Assembly (NCBI GenBank): GCA_003298465.1
Contig: QNGA01000002.1
Location: 310,001-374,000, forward strand
Direction: 5' to 3'
From: a halophilic archaeon
GTDB taxonomy: Archaea; Halobacteriota; Halobacteria; Halobacteriales; Haladaptataceae
Length of the DNA stretch: 64,000 bases
This document shows, piece after piece, positions 19,194 to 28,419 of this stretch. Numbering within the stretch: the stretch's first letter is position 1; each line of letters starts with the position of its first letter. Position numbers and translations under genes: made by a program. The notes beneath the pieces were generated by a model. It saw only the letters and a list, made by a program, of their open reading frames with translations. It made no database searches and was not told where the DNA came from.

Positions 19194-19334
19194 CGGTGGG
19201 ACGGTGGTTGCGTCGGGACTGGTGGCTCGCACTCGGGCAGATCGGTGTGCTTTTCGTTCGTGTTGTCGCATATTTGTCTACGATTTTTCCACTTCTGTGT
19301 TCGTTTAGTTCGTTAGACGGCGTTTTTGGCTACG

Positions 19335-19345
19335 AAAAGTTTAAC
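19335..19345 (+). promoter_or_regulatory. TATA-like box for the second hyuA
   Basis: The sequence aaaagtttaac ends 26 bases before the ATG at 19371, which fits leaderless transcription. It suggests that the second hyuAB-cupin group has its own promoter rather than depending only on read-through from the M24 gene. Bases 19194-19334 hold nothing else I can identify. Confidence 0.5.
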
Positions 19346-19370
19346 CTCGCCCGCGTTGGCATGAGATAGC

Positions 19371-21428
19371 ATGGCAGACGACGGTGCGCGGGTAGCAGTC
19401 GACATCGGTGGAACCTTCACCGACTTCGTCGCCGCCCGCGACGGCCAGCTCGAACTCACCAAAGCGTCGACGACCCCGGACGACTTCGCCGACGGCGTCC
19501 TCGCAACGCTCGAAAAGAGCAGCCTCGACCCGACCGACGCCCAGCAGTTCGTCCATGGAACGACGGTCGTCATCAACGCCATCACCGAACGCGACGGCGT
19601 CGACTGCGCGCTCATCACGACCGACGGCTTCCGCGACGTCCTCGACATCACGCGCGCGAACCGCCCCGGCATGTTCGACTTCCGGTATCAGAAACCGGAG
19701 CCGTTCGTCCCACGCCGACACCGGTGGGAAGTTGTCGAACGAATCGACCAGGCCGGCTCCGTCCTCACCGACCTCGACGAGGCCGACGTCCGCGCCGCAG
19801 TCGGGGACATCAAAAAAGCAGGAATCGACACCATCGCCGTCTCGTACGTCAACGCCTACAGCAACCCCGAACACGAACGCCGCACGAAAGCGATAATCGC
19901 CGAGGAGTACCCCGACGCCTACGTCACCCTGTCGCACGAACTCACCCAAGAATACCGCGAATACGAGCGCACGAACACCGCGGTCCTCAATTCGTACGTC
20001 CGCCCGATTGCGGACACCTACCTCGAATCGCTCGAAGGCAGCCTCGACGACCGCGGACTCACCGCCAGCAAGTATGCGATGAAGAGCAACGCAGGCACCA
20101 GCGGGTTCGAACACGCCAAACGAACGCCGGTCGAGATGGTCGAGAGCGGGCCGGTCGGCGGCGTGTTCGGCGCCGCACACCTCGGCGACCGCATCGGCGA
20201 ACCGGACGTGATCAGCTTCGACATGGGCGGCACGACGGCGAAGACCTCGCTGATCGAGGACGGCGAGGTGGACATCGAGACCGACTACTGGCTCGAGAGC
20301 ACCCCGAACTGGGAGGGCTATCCGCTCAAAATCCCGGTCGTCGACATCATCGAGATCGGCGCCGGCGGCGGCAGCATCGGCTGGATCGACCAGGGCGGCT
20401 CGATCAAGGTCGGGCCGAAGAGCGCCGGGGCCGACCCCGGGCCCGCCTGTTACGGACGCGGCGGGACCGACCCCACCGTAACCGACGCGAACCTCCTCAC
20501 CGGTCGTCTCAATCCGGAGTACTTCCTCGGCGGCGAGATGGCCCTCGACGTCGACGAGGCGCGCGCCGCACTCGAACCGATCGCCGACGCGTTCGGCGTC
20601 GACGAGCACGAGGCCGCACACGGCATCCTGCGCGTCGTCGATTCGAACATGACGAACGCACTCAAGCAGGTGAGCATCCGCCGCGGACACGACCCCCGCG
20701 AGTTCGTTCTAGTCGCGAGCGGCGGCGCGGGACCGCTCCACGCCGCGACGCTCGGCCGTCGGCTCGGCGTCAAAGAGATCGTCGTTCCCCGCGCGCCCGG
20801 ACAGTTCTCCGCGTGGGGGATGCTGATGACCGACCTACGGAAAGATTACGTCCGGACCGACGTGATGGCGTTCGGTCCCGCCACGGCCGCCACCGTCGAC
20901 GACCGGTTCGCCGAATTGACCGAGCAAGCCCGAGCGGCGTTCGACGCTGAAGGAGTCGACCCCGAGGAACTCGAACTCGCGCGGAGCGCCGACCTCCGGT
21001 ACGCCGGCCAGGAACACACGGTCACCACGCCCCTGCAGGACGACCACGACGGAATCGACGACCGGACGATGACGGCGACGCTTGACCGGTTCCACGAACT
21101 CCACGAGAAGACGTACAATTTCCACCTCGACGACCCCGCGGAAGTCGTCAACCTTCGGTTGACGGCGACAGCGGCGGTCCCGCGGCCGAGCATCGAACCG
21201 GTCGACCGAACCGGCAGCGTCGACGACGCCCACAAGGAGACGCGGCTGGTTGATTACGGCGCGGACGGCGAACACGACGCGCACGTCTACGAGCGCGACC
21301 GACTGCCGGTCGAGGCGGCCATCGACGGCCCGGCGATTGTCGAAGAACCGGCCTGTACGACGCTCGTCCATCCGGACCAGCGCCTGACCGTCGACGACTA
21401 CGGTACCCTCCATCTCACCGAGGCGTAA
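19371..21428 (+). CDS. hyuA: Hydantoinase/oxoprolinase subunit A (second copy)
   Basis: A 685-residue HyuA-family protein with VAVDIGGTFTDFVAARD at the N-terminus, ISFDMGGTTAKTSLIEDG (about 283-300), EIGAGGGSIGWIDQGG and SAGADPGPACYGRGGTDPTV. It shares the frame of the first HyuA but differs clearly in the central and C-terminal parts, so it is a diverged paralogue and not a recent duplicate. This copy keeps the more typical GGTFTD and GGTTAK forms. The stop is two bases before the hyuB start. Confidence 0.92.
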   Translation: MADDGARVAVDIGGTFTDFVAARDGQLELTKASTTPDDFADGVLATLEKSSLDPTDAQQFVHGTTVVINAITERDGVDCALITTDGFRDVLDITRANRPGMFDFRYQKPEPFVPRRHRWEVVERIDQAGSVLTDLDEADVRAAVGDIKKAGIDTIAVSYVNAYSNPEHERRTKAIIAEEYPDAYVTLSHELTQEYREYERTNTAVLNSYVRPIADTYLESLEGSLDDRGLTASKYAMKSNAGTSGFEHAKRTPVEMVESGPVGGVFGAAHLGDRIGEPDVISFDMGGTTAKTSLIEDGEVDIETDYWLESTPNWEGYPLKIPVVDIIEIGAGGGSIGWIDQGGSIKVGPKSAGADPGPACYGRGGTDPTVTDANLLTGRLNPEYFLGGEMALDVDEARAALEPIADAFGVDEHEAAHGILRVVDSNMTNALKQVSIRRGHDPREFVLVASGGAGPLHAATLGRRLGVKEIVVPRAPGQFSAWGMLMTDLRKDYVRTDVMAFGPATAATVDDRFAELTEQARAAFDAEGVDPEELELARSADLRYAGQEHTVTTPLQDDHDGIDDRTMTATLDRFHELHEKTYNFHLDDPAEVVNLRLTATAAVPRPSIEPVDRTGSVDDAHKETRLVDYGADGEHDAHVYERDRLPVEAAIDGPAIVEEPACTTLVHPDQRLTVDDYGTLHLTEA

Positions 21429-21430
21429 CC

Positions 21431-23191
21431 ATGTCTGAAACCACACCGCCAGACGTCGAAACCGACATCGATCCCTTCACGCGGGAAGTGATCGCGAACG
21501 CCCTGCAGAGCGCGGCCGAAGAGATGTTCATCAATCTCGGCCGGACCGCCAAATCGAGCGTCATCTACGAGACCCTCGACTACGCCTGCGGCCTCGTCGA
21601 CCCCGACGGGAACGTCATCGCGCAAGCGAACGGCGTTCCGGGGTTCCTCGGGACGCTCAAGTACGGCGTCGAGGACGTCGTCGACAAATATGGCACGGAC
21701 GGGTTCGAACCGGGCGACGTCGTGTTGGTCAACGATTACTCCGGGGGGACGCATCTGAACGACGTCGCGATGGTCGCTCCGGTGTTCGCCGGCGACGACA
21801 TCGTCCTGTTCACGGCGTCGAAGGCGCATTGGACCGACGTCGGTGGGAAGGATCCGGGGTCGTGGACGACCGACGCGACGAGCGTCTTCCAGGAGGGGCT
21901 GCAGCTCCCGATGGTCAAGCTGTACGAAGGCGGTGCTATCAACCAGCACGTGCGCGACATCATCGAGGCGAACACGCGGATGCCGGCGATGACGCTCGGC
22001 GACATGCAGGCCCAAGAAGCCTCGATGGACGTCGCGGCCGACCGCGTCGGCGAGGTCATCGACAAGTACGACAAGGCGACGGTCCTCCAGGCGATGGTCG
22101 AGTACCTCGAGTGGGGTGAACAACTCGTTCGCGAGGAGGTCGAGGCGCTGCCGAGTGGAACGTATACGGCGACCGACGCCATCGACGACGACGGCATCAC
22201 CGACGAGCCAATCCACGTCGAAGTCACCGTGACGATTACCGACGATGTAGTCGAGGTCGATTTCACCGGGAGCGACGACGCGGCGACCGGCCCAATCAAT
22301 TCGCCCTACGCGGCGACGGCCAGCATGGTAAGAGCGTTCTTTCAGGCGCTCACCCTTCCCGACGCGAACACCAACGAGGGCTTTTTCGCTCCCCTCGAAC
22401 TCACCGTGCCCGAAGGGACGGTGTTCAACGCGACCAAGCCTGCAGCAATCGGGACGGACTGGGAGTCGTCGACGATGGCGGCCGACCTGCCCTGGCAGGC
22501 GCTCGCGCCGCACGTTCCGGAGAAGCTGGCCGCCGGCCACTTCATGAGCGTGTGTGCGACCATCGTCGGCGGCCACGATGACCGCCACGACGAGGACTTC
22601 CTCGTCATCGAACCGCAACCCGGTGGCTGGGGCGCGAGCGACGGACGCGACGGCGCGGACGTGCTCGTCTGCGTCGGCGACGGCGACACCCTCGAGATGC
22701 CGGTGGAAGTCATGGAGACGCGATTCCCGCTCCTGTTCGATCAGTTCCGACTCAACACCCCACAGGAGACCGGTCACGGCGAGTACCGCGGCGGCAGCGG
22801 GCTCGTCCAGGACTACACGGTGTACAACGAGAGCGGTGCCTTCCTGACCGCGTCGTTCGGCCGATCGAAGCATCCACCGTGGGGCGTGAACGGCGGCCAG
22901 GACGGCAACGGCAACCACATCGAGATCGTCGCCGCCGACGGCACCAGTGAACGCCACAACAAAGTCACCACCTACGACCTCGCCGACGGCGAAACGGCAC
23001 GTCTCGTCACCAGCAGCGGTGGCGGCTACGGAGACCCGCTCGACCGAGACCCCGAGCGGGTGCTGGACGACTACCGCGACGACTACGTCACCGCCGACAT
23101 CGCCCGCGAGGTGTACGGCGTCGTCATCGACGAGGACGACCAAGCCGTCGACCATGCGGCCACCGCGAGTCTGCGAGAGGCCCGTCGATGA
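21431..23191 (+). CDS. hyuB: Hydantoinase/oxoprolinase subunit B (second copy)
   Basis: A 586-residue HyuB-family protein with ALQSAAEEMFINLGRTAKSS near the start, an HGEYRGGSGLVQDY block and the C-terminal SSGGGYGDPLDRDPERVLDD followed by VTADIAREVYGVV. It forms a pair with the HyuA just upstream. The cupin gene starts inside its stop codon (ATGA at 23188), so hyuA, hyuB and the cupin are one transcript. Carboxylase or hydantoinase function cannot be separated by eye. Confidence 0.92.
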   Translation: MSETTPPDVETDIDPFTREVIANALQSAAEEMFINLGRTAKSSVIYETLDYACGLVDPDGNVIAQANGVPGFLGTLKYGVEDVVDKYGTDGFEPGDVVLVNDYSGGTHLNDVAMVAPVFAGDDIVLFTASKAHWTDVGGKDPGSWTTDATSVFQEGLQLPMVKLYEGGAINQHVRDIIEANTRMPAMTLGDMQAQEASMDVAADRVGEVIDKYDKATVLQAMVEYLEWGEQLVREEVEALPSGTYTATDAIDDDGITDEPIHVEVTVTITDDVVEVDFTGSDDAATGPINSPYAATASMVRAFFQALTLPDANTNEGFFAPLELTVPEGTVFNATKPAAIGTDWESSTMAADLPWQALAPHVPEKLAAGHFMSVCATIVGGHDDRHDEDFLVIEPQPGGWGASDGRDGADVLVCVGDGDTLEMPVEVMETRFPLLFDQFRLNTPQETGHGEYRGGSGLVQDYTVYNESGAFLTASFGRSKHPPWGVNGGQDGNGNHIEIVAADGTSERHNKVTTYDLADGETARLVTSSGGGYGDPLDRDPERVLDDYRDDYVTADIAREVYGVVIDEDDQAVDHAATASLREARR

Positions 23192-23520
23192 CTCACGTAG
23201 ACGTCGTTGATCTCTCGGAGAAGTGGCCCGACAGCGCCGGAACGCCGTTGCCGCTCGTTCGACTCGATGAACCGCGGCTCGAAACGGGAAGTTACCTCAT
23301 CGAACCCGGCGAGCGCGTCCCTGAGACGGGTACCACGCGCCACGACGGCGACGAACTCTCGGTCGTTCTCTCGGGGACCGTCGTCTTGGGCGTCGACGGT
23401 GCGACGTCCACGGTCGGGCCGGAGACGTTGATACACATCCCAGCGCGCGTCGACCATTACAGCGAAAACCGGGGTGACGAGCCAGTGCGGCTCCTCTACA
23501 CGATCCTCGGCGAACTGTGA
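23188..23520 (+). CDS. Small cupin-domain protein
   Basis: A 110-residue single-domain cupin. The barrel motifs are ETGTTRHDGDELSVVLSGTV (first motif, with His and Glu-type ligands) and IPARVDHYSENRGDEPVRLL (second motif, His). It is the last gene of the second hyuAB operon, overlapping the hyuB stop. Small cupins beside hydantoinase or oxoprolinase genes may bind a ligand or catalyse an isomerase or racemase-like step. Metal and substrate are unknown. Confidence 0.8.
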   Translation: MTHVDVVDLSEKWPDSAGTPLPLVRLDEPRLETGSYLIEPGERVPETGTTRHDGDELSVVLSGTVVLGVDGATSTVGPETLIHIPARVDHYSENRGDEPVRLLYTILGEL

Positions 23521-23654
23521 GTGAGCGGAACGGTCAGCTGTCGTCCGTCCCGCTTGATTCGATCGAGCAACAACGCTTTCATCAGATAACAGCTTCCTCG
23601 ACTGTTTGAGCGACACGCTAAACCAAAGTACCAACAGCGGGTTCTGACGGTCGT

Positions 23655-23861
23655 TCACGCATCGTACGCGCTCCCAGCGGCGATCAAAAAGCCAATCATA
23701 GCAGTGACCATAGCGACCGCTCCAATTCCGACGGCGCCGATTCGGAAGAGATTGCCTTCGAGTCGATTGGCGGTGAGTAACAAGAAAACCGCAGTTATGA
23801 CGCCGATTAGCGCCAACGTGCGACCGAACCGACCAAGATCGATACCCGGTTCGCTAGACAC
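23655..23861 (-). CDS. Small two-helix membrane protein
   Basis: A 68-residue protein, GTG start at 23861 just after PGIDLGRFGRTLAL-type amphipathic sequence begins, with two hydrophobic segments (LALIGVITAVFLLL and IGAVAMVTAMIGFLIAA). The GTG overlaps the end of the upstream small membrane gene by eight bases, so the two are co-transcribed. A longer ATG reading frame exists but would lie inside the upstream gene. No family recognised. Confidence 0.5.
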   Translation of the reverse strand: MSSEPGIDLGRFGRTLALIGVITAVFLLLTANRLEGNLFRIGAVGIGAVAMVTAMIGFLIAAGSAYDA

Positions 23862-24117
23862 GGTTGAGCACCTCACGAAGTACGCCATTGTACTCCTCAT
23901 CGGTCGCGGCGTTGCCGAGTGAGTGGATCGACTGGCAGATCCACATCCCCGCGGTGAAGCTGATGAACGCGACCATGGAGATCACTCCCACCTCTCCTTC
24001 GACGAACAGTCCCGAGACGACCGCACCGATGAATCCGAGCCCCATAATAACGTGTGTGATAATCGAACGGAGGCCGAAGTCGGCGAGTCGCACGGAAAGG
24101 CGTGCTCCAACAGGCAT
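23854..24117 (-). CDS. Small membrane protein, first of a two-gene unit
   Basis: An 87-residue protein with two membrane helices (IITHVIMGLGFIGAVVSGLF and VGVISMVAFISFTAGMWICQ) and a soluble C-terminal tail (NAATDEEYNGVLREVLNRV). ATG at 24117, preceded by the AT-rich stretch atatattaat at about 24138. Its neighbour downstream also encodes a tiny membrane protein, so the pair may form a complex. Function unknown. Confidence 0.55.
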   Translation of the reverse strand: MPVGARLSVRLADFGLRSIITHVIMGLGFIGAVVSGLFVEGEVGVISMVAFISFTAGMWICQSIHSLGNAATDEEYNGVLREVLNRV

Positions 24118-24232
24118 GTCTCATATGTAGACTGCGATATATTAATGCTCTTCCAACAGGCGTTGCGCACTGGATACACCCTGTCTACTCTAAACAGCGA
24201 AAGAATCTTGCCGTTCACAGCGGGCGAGGACG

Positions 24233-24787
24233 TCAGTCTTCAGGTGAGGCGGTGCCGTTGGTGAGGGGCTTGTGCCACGCCTTGTAGGTTTTCGTCACGG
24301 GGGCGATCTCGTACTCGGCGACGAGGCCGTTGCCTTGGAACTTCGTCCGGACGTACTCTTTGATGTCGGAGAGCGTGGCGTGCCACGTCCGCACCAACAG
24401 GTCGTGGTCGCCCATGTACTCGTCGATTTCGTAGATGAGTTCTTCCTGGATGATTTCGTCGATGAACTCGGTCACCTCCTCGTTCGTTGCTGTCGTATCG
24501 AAGCGCAGCCGGACGTCCGCGTACGCGAGCTCTGCACGCTGTAACACCATCACGGCGAGGATGTCGATGATTCCCTCTTCGATCAGCTTCTTCCGTCGGC
24601 GGCGAGCGGCAGTCCGCGATAGCCCGACTCGTTCACCGAGTTCAGTGTCCGAAATTCGGCCGTGAGTGTTGAGTTCCCGATAGATAGCGTAGTCAGTCTC
24701 GTCGAGGTGCTCCTGAAGAATCTCCCGCACCTTTTCGTTTTCAATCCAGTCAGGAGCACTCGGGTCGGTCCCGCTGGTGTCGCTCAT
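24233..24787 (-). CDS. Lrp/AsnC-like winged-helix regulator
   Basis: A 184-residue regulator. The N-terminal winged helix is clear (LDETDYAIYRELNTHGRIS, then ELGERVGLSRTAARRRRKKL as the recognition region, about 28-75). The C-terminal part (about 85-165) has the alternating hydrophobic pattern of an AsnC ligand-binding domain (LRFDTTATNEEVTEFIDEII). I chose the ATG at 24787; the frame stays open upstream but without homologous sequence. It resembles the regulator at 56357 in general plan. It could control the divergent or downstream genes, but no operator was recognised. Confidence 0.75.
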   Translation of the reverse strand: MSDTSGTDPSAPDWIENEKVREILQEHLDETDYAIYRELNTHGRISDTELGERVGLSRTAARRRRKKLIEEGIIDILAVMVLQRAELAYADVRLRFDTTATNEEVTEFIDEIIQEELIYEIDEYMGDHDLLVRTWHATLSDIKEYVRTKFQGNGLVAEYEIAPVTKTYKAWHKPLTNGTASPED

Positions 24788-24983
24788 ACCGCTTCCACCA
24801 CGACCAACCAGAAAAAACGCCGTGCTTCCCCACCCGGCCGATCCCCAAGCTAGATGGTTTCCCTTCGATCCGGAGTGAATCAACGCGACGATTCCAGGCC
24901 ATCGGTAGTGCGTGCTCCGTATCGAGCGTACACGAGCAGGCCACTCCAAAGATTGAATTGTTCTAGCTCGATATCTCTCGTTG

Positions 24984-25631
24984 ATGGTTGAGAAGGACGC
25001 TGTGCGTCGCGCATACGATGAAATGAGTGAAGCGTACGCCACCCATCGTTCTGAAGATGGTCGTGGAATGGACGTCCTGGCGGAGTTTCTCGACTCGTGC
25101 TCGGAGTTGTCTCGCATTCTCGACGCCGGCTGTGGACAGGGAACACCTGTTCTTCCGCGCATCAGTTCCGAAACGACGGCTATCGGCGTTGATTTTTCAC
25201 GCGAACAACTCCGGCTTGCCAGGGAGAACGCTCCCGGCGTTTCGCTCCTGCAGAGCGATATGACTGCCCTTCCATTCGATGACGGCGTTTTCGATGCCGT
25301 CATCGCGTACTGGTCACTGATTCACGTCCCGATGGAGGATCACCAGACCGTGATCGACGAGTTTGCACGCGTCTTGCGCCCCCGTGGTCGAGTCCTCGTG
25401 TGCGAAGGGACCAACGAATGGATTGGTGAAAATCCGGATTGGCTCGATAGTGGCGTTGAGATGCGGTGGAACATCGCTGGAGCGAAAGCGACCTGGGACC
25501 AGTTACGGAATGCCGGTTTCGATGTTGTCGACAGTTGGGGTGTTCCCGAGACGCTGGAAGACGAGAACGACTCCAACGAGGACGAGACTGACCTCCCGTG
25601 GACGTTCTTTGCTGCCCAACTCGATGCGTAG
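24984..25631 (+). CDS. SAM-dependent class I methyltransferase
   Basis: A 215-residue methyltransferase of the Methyltransf_11 type. Motif I is LDAGCGQGTPVLPRI (about 43-57), the acidic end of strand 2 is AIGVDFSREQL, motif II/III is LLQSDMTALPFDDGVFDAVIA, and the post-motif helix is EFARVLRPRGRVLVCEG. The ATG at 24984 follows an in-frame TTG. The acceptor substrate is not visible. It stands alone, followed by the truncated paralogue region on the opposite strand. Confidence 0.85.
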   Translation: MVEKDAVRRAYDEMSEAYATHRSEDGRGMDVLAEFLDSCSELSRILDAGCGQGTPVLPRISSETTAIGVDFSREQLRLARENAPGVSLLQSDMTALPFDDGVFDAVIAYWSLIHVPMEDHQTVIDEFARVLRPRGRVLVCEGTNEWIGENPDWLDSGVEMRWNIAGAKATWDQLRNAGFDVVDSWGVPETLEDENDSNEDETDLPWTFFAAQLDA

Positions 25632-25641
25632 ATACGTACCA

Positions 25642-26010
25642 GTACGTATCGACCACTGGTCGTAGCGTTGTGTCGCGCTGTCGAGCGCTGCCGCTACCGG
25701 CGCTGGGGCGACCATCACTGGCGCTGGTCGGTGATTACGCGTTTGTGATGACGGCCCCGAACGCATCGTCGAGGCGGTCGATGACGTCGGCGGTCACGTC
25801 CGCCGGCAAGTCGTCGACTGCTTCGAGAGCGTCGTGCAGGCGAGCGTGTAACGCGTCGAACGCAGTCATACTCTCACCGTCGGCGTGGTCAATCTCGTAG
25901 TCGCCACAACGGAGTTCAGTGGCGTACGTGCGGCCAGCGTGCTTTGCGCGGGCGATATCTTTGAGCCAGTGAACGAGATTATATCCCCAATCTTGGTGTA
26001 GCTCGTCGTC
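25642..26010 (-). pseudogene. Truncated paralogue of the 32.6 kb gene, with its conserved downstream element
   Basis: On the minus strand, codons from about 26010 to the TAA at 25735-25737 encode a protein clearly related to the gene at 32644-32991: TDDELHQDWGYNLVHWLKD, AKHAGRTYATELRCGDYE, FDALHARLHDALEAVDDLP, ADVTADVIDRLDDAFGAVIT. About the first 25 residues of the intact copy are missing, and an in-frame TAA lies just upstream of the homology. The similarity continues past the stop into non-coding DNA to about 25642. It is therefore a 5'-truncated duplicate; which copy is older is unclear. Confidence 0.7.
25676..25734. repeat. 59-base conserved element, copy 1
   Basis: These 59 bases are identical to 32585-32643, while the adjoining coding sequences differ at many positions. 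Both copies lie directly after the stop codon of the paralogous genes. The element contains AGCGC/GCGCT and CGACCA/TGGTCG inverted repeats, enough for two small hairpins. It may be a processing or termination signal, a small RNA, or the end of a mobile unit. Confidence 0.75.
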
Positions 26011-26128
26011 TGTGGTGCGAAATTATCCTCTATGATGACGGTTGGGAGCACATCCAGAATCATACGATAATGCCAAGGCCCGATACCGTAGACCGCCCTA
26101 ATTAGTCCTCGATTTCAGTACGCCGCTT

Positions 26129-27151
26129 CTATGTGAGTCCGACGCCGTCGGCCAGTAGCTCGTGGGAACGGAGCGCGTCGTCGTGATTTGCAACGATGTG
26201 CTGAATCATCACCTCGTCGACGCCGACACGTTCTGTGAGTTGCTCTAGAAGACCGGCGAGCGTCTCCGGACTTCCGGAGATCGCACGCGGCCACTCGTCA
26301 GAATCGAGTGTCGAAGGCGTCGGTTCGGGCACTCCACCGAGTTCATCGATGGCTTCCTCGATAGACGGTCTCGTTCCGACGACGCCACGCTGCATACGCT
26401 TGTACGACGCTTCGGCTACTGAGCGAAGCCGTGCTGCATCCCCGTCGGTCTCGGCACAGACTGCGTTCACTGCAATTATCCCCTGTGGCTCGTTGACGCC
26501 GCCAGCCAACTGTGACGACTGGAAGTGTTCGCGGTACTCCTCGAACGAGCGGGTGGCGAATTGTGGCCGGATGAACGCGGCGAAGCAGTACGGGAGTCCA
26601 AGTTCGCCAGCGATAGCCGCGCTCGATGGACTCGACCCGAGTATCCACGGCACAGGAATGCTCCCACCCGAGCGTGGAATCTTCAGGTCACTGTAGGGGT
26701 GTCCATCGGGGTAGTCGTCATAGAGGTGGTTGACGACAGCCTCAATCTTCTCTGCGTGATCCTCGTCGGGATTCTGAACGTGCCGGTCAGTCCCGAGGGC
26801 GCGGTCGGCGGCAGGTGGTCCATTCGCTCGTCCAAGGCCCGCGTCGATTCGTCCGGGAGCGAGCGCGTCTAGCACGCCGAACTGTTCAGCAACCTTGAAC
26901 GGACTGTAGTGATTGAGCAGCACCGCCCCCGACCCTAGTCGAATCGAGTTTGTCTCTGCGGCAAGATGGCCGAGCAACACTTCGGGCGTCGTGCCGGCGA
27001 TGGAGTCCGCCATGCCGTGATGTTCGGCCACCCAGAATCGTGAGTAGCCGAGCCGTTCAGCCTGCTGGGCGGCCTCAACGGTGTTCGCATACGCATCACT
27101 AGCGGTGCCGCCGTCGGGAACAGGGGACAGGTCGACGACAGAAAGATCCAT
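26129..27151 (-). CDS. LLM-class flavin-dependent oxidoreductase (luciferase-like)
   Basis: A 340-residue TIM-barrel bacterial-luciferase-like protein. It starts MDLSVVDLSPVPDGGTASDA and continues with ERLGYSRFWVAEHHGM, the hallmark of the group that includes YhbW-type alkanal monooxygenase-like proteins. Further blocks are GSGAVLLNHYSPFKVAEQFG and the C-terminal ISGSPETLAGLLEQLTERVGV. It uses FMN or F420; in haloarchaea F420 is possible. The substrate is unknown. It is a single gene on the minus strand, and the 160 bases downstream of 27151 hold nothing recognised. Confidence 0.85.
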   Translation of the reverse strand: MDLSVVDLSPVPDGGTASDAYANTVEAAQQAERLGYSRFWVAEHHGMADSIAGTTPEVLLGHLAAETNSIRLGSGAVLLNHYSPFKVAEQFGVLDALAPGRIDAGLGRANGPPAADRALGTDRHVQNPDEDHAEKIEAVVNHLYDDYPDGHPYSDLKIPRSGGSIPVPWILGSSPSSAAIAGELGLPYCFAAFIRPQFATRSFEEYREHFQSSQLAGGVNEPQGIIAVNAVCAETDGDAARLRSVAEASYKRMQRGVVGTRPSIEEAIDELGGVPEPTPSTLDSDEWPRAISGSPETLAGLLEQLTERVGVDEVMIQHIVANHDDALRSHELLADGVGLT

Positions 27152-27311
27152 GATCGAGTTCAGAGACTACGAGAGATAACGGTTTGGTTAGTCGCTGTTC
27201 ATCCATGAGAGATGAACGGATTTCGAGGGAGATACCTACGGTACCCGCTCCGAGGCAACTGGATACAGCCCAAGTTAGGTGGGAAAATCTGTGGTGTGGT
27301 CGCGATTCTGG

Positions 27312-28091
27312 TTAGGCGGCCGGACGGCCAACGGTGGAGTCCTCGCTGATTGTTTTACCGCGTTCGTTATCGTCGCGAGTTTTGAGTTCGGTGTACGCCG
27401 TCGCGAGCACAGCGGTCGAGAAGACCGTCGTAATCGCGCTGGCGGCTTGAGCGAACACGAGGGCGACGATGTCGCCAGTGAGGCTACCACTGGCAAGGTC
27501 GCCGAGCCCGAAGACGGCGGTGACGACCGCCGTGAGGAGTAACACTGCCACGCCCAGCGCGAAGAGGCTGAAACGGTAGCCGCGCGTCAATCTCCAACTA
27601 CTGCGGAATGCCGTGATGAAGTTCTGATCTTCGACGGCCACGTAGACGGTCCAGAACGCCAACGCCACGAGCAGGAAGATCCCCGGAATGATGAACGCAA
27701 CGAAGCCCAGTGCGACGATAATCCCGAAGACAGTCGCCCCGACGACGACGTTGATTGCCGCCCAGCCGATATTCCGCGTGAAGTACTCTCGGGGGAGGCG
27801 TTCGGTCTCGTCGCTCACGAACACCCGAATCGCTGCAATACTCACAACGAGCAACCCAATGCCAAGCACCAGCGAGACGACACCAGCGGCTACTGGCGGG
27901 ACAAGCAACGTCGGATTCGCCTCGACACTACCTGGCGTAAACTGCTGGCTCATCATCCATTGGCTGACGCTAATCCCCAGTAGTCCGTTGACCAACGAGA
28001 TAGCGAAAATGACACCCATGAGAACGAGGCCATTTCGCTCAATCGTCCGCCGGTAGCCCTGCTTGACAATGTTTGTGACGTTAATTGACAT
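27312..28091 (-). CDS. Multi-pass membrane protein of a haloarchaeal family of unknown function
   Basis: A 259-residue protein with about six membrane helices. The layout resembles the DUF7847/YciC-like family: IVKQGYRRTIERNGLVLMG at the N-terminus, a central FGIIVALGFVAFIIPGIFLL segment with the Pro-Gly kink, then WTVYVAVEDQNFITAFRSSW and LTRGYRFSLFALGVAVLLL. The ATG at 28091 was preferred over an in-frame TTG two codons earlier. A role in membrane homeostasis is plausible but only by analogy. Confidence 0.6.
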   Translation of the reverse strand: MSINVTNIVKQGYRRTIERNGLVLMGVIFAISLVNGLLGISVSQWMMSQQFTPGSVEANPTLLVPPVAAGVVSLVLGIGLLVVSIAAIRVFVSDETERLPREYFTRNIGWAAINVVVGATVFGIIVALGFVAFIIPGIFLLVALAFWTVYVAVEDQNFITAFRSSWRLTRGYRFSLFALGVAVLLLTAVVTAVFGLGDLASGSLTGDIVALVFAQAASAITTVFSTAVLATAYTELKTRDDNERGKTISEDSTVGRPAA

Positions 28092-28259
28092 AGTCAACTG
28101 ACTATACGCTGCGGAAGACGATATACGTAGCAGTTCATTCTTATCACCGAAGAACTGCTGCTCCAGCGGGTAGCGTCGAATCAGAACGTCCGCCCTCTAC
28201 AGTATCACAGCGAGAGTGCCTCGGGGCTTGACCCATTCGTCCTTAGCTGACAGTAGTTG

Positions 28260-28348
28260 CTAGCGCGGTTCTTTATTCAGCAAGTACACGGGCCCAAAAT
28301 GGCCGAATTGGTAAGTAGATGCGCTTGCTGACCAGTGCGGCACCTATC
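28260..28348. repeat. MITE-like repeat, degenerate copy
   Basis: The left end (ctttattcagca) and right end (tgctgaccagtgcgg, then cctatc) match the terminal inverted repeats of the family seen more clearly at 42282 and 44470. Length (about 89 bases) and spacing fit. The interior is not similar, so this copy is old or partly chance. Confidence 0.4.
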
Positions 28349-28419
28349 AAAACCAGACCAGTTTCTAAGAGAGTTGTAGAATACAGTACTATTATATTCG
28401 ACCGTCGGATATCTCCGGT

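Noticed and set aside
24233..25303. A 356-residue regulator starting far upstream
   Set aside because: The extra 170 residues overlap the methyltransferase gene on the other strand and have no protein character; the ATG at 24787 fits the winged-helix family.
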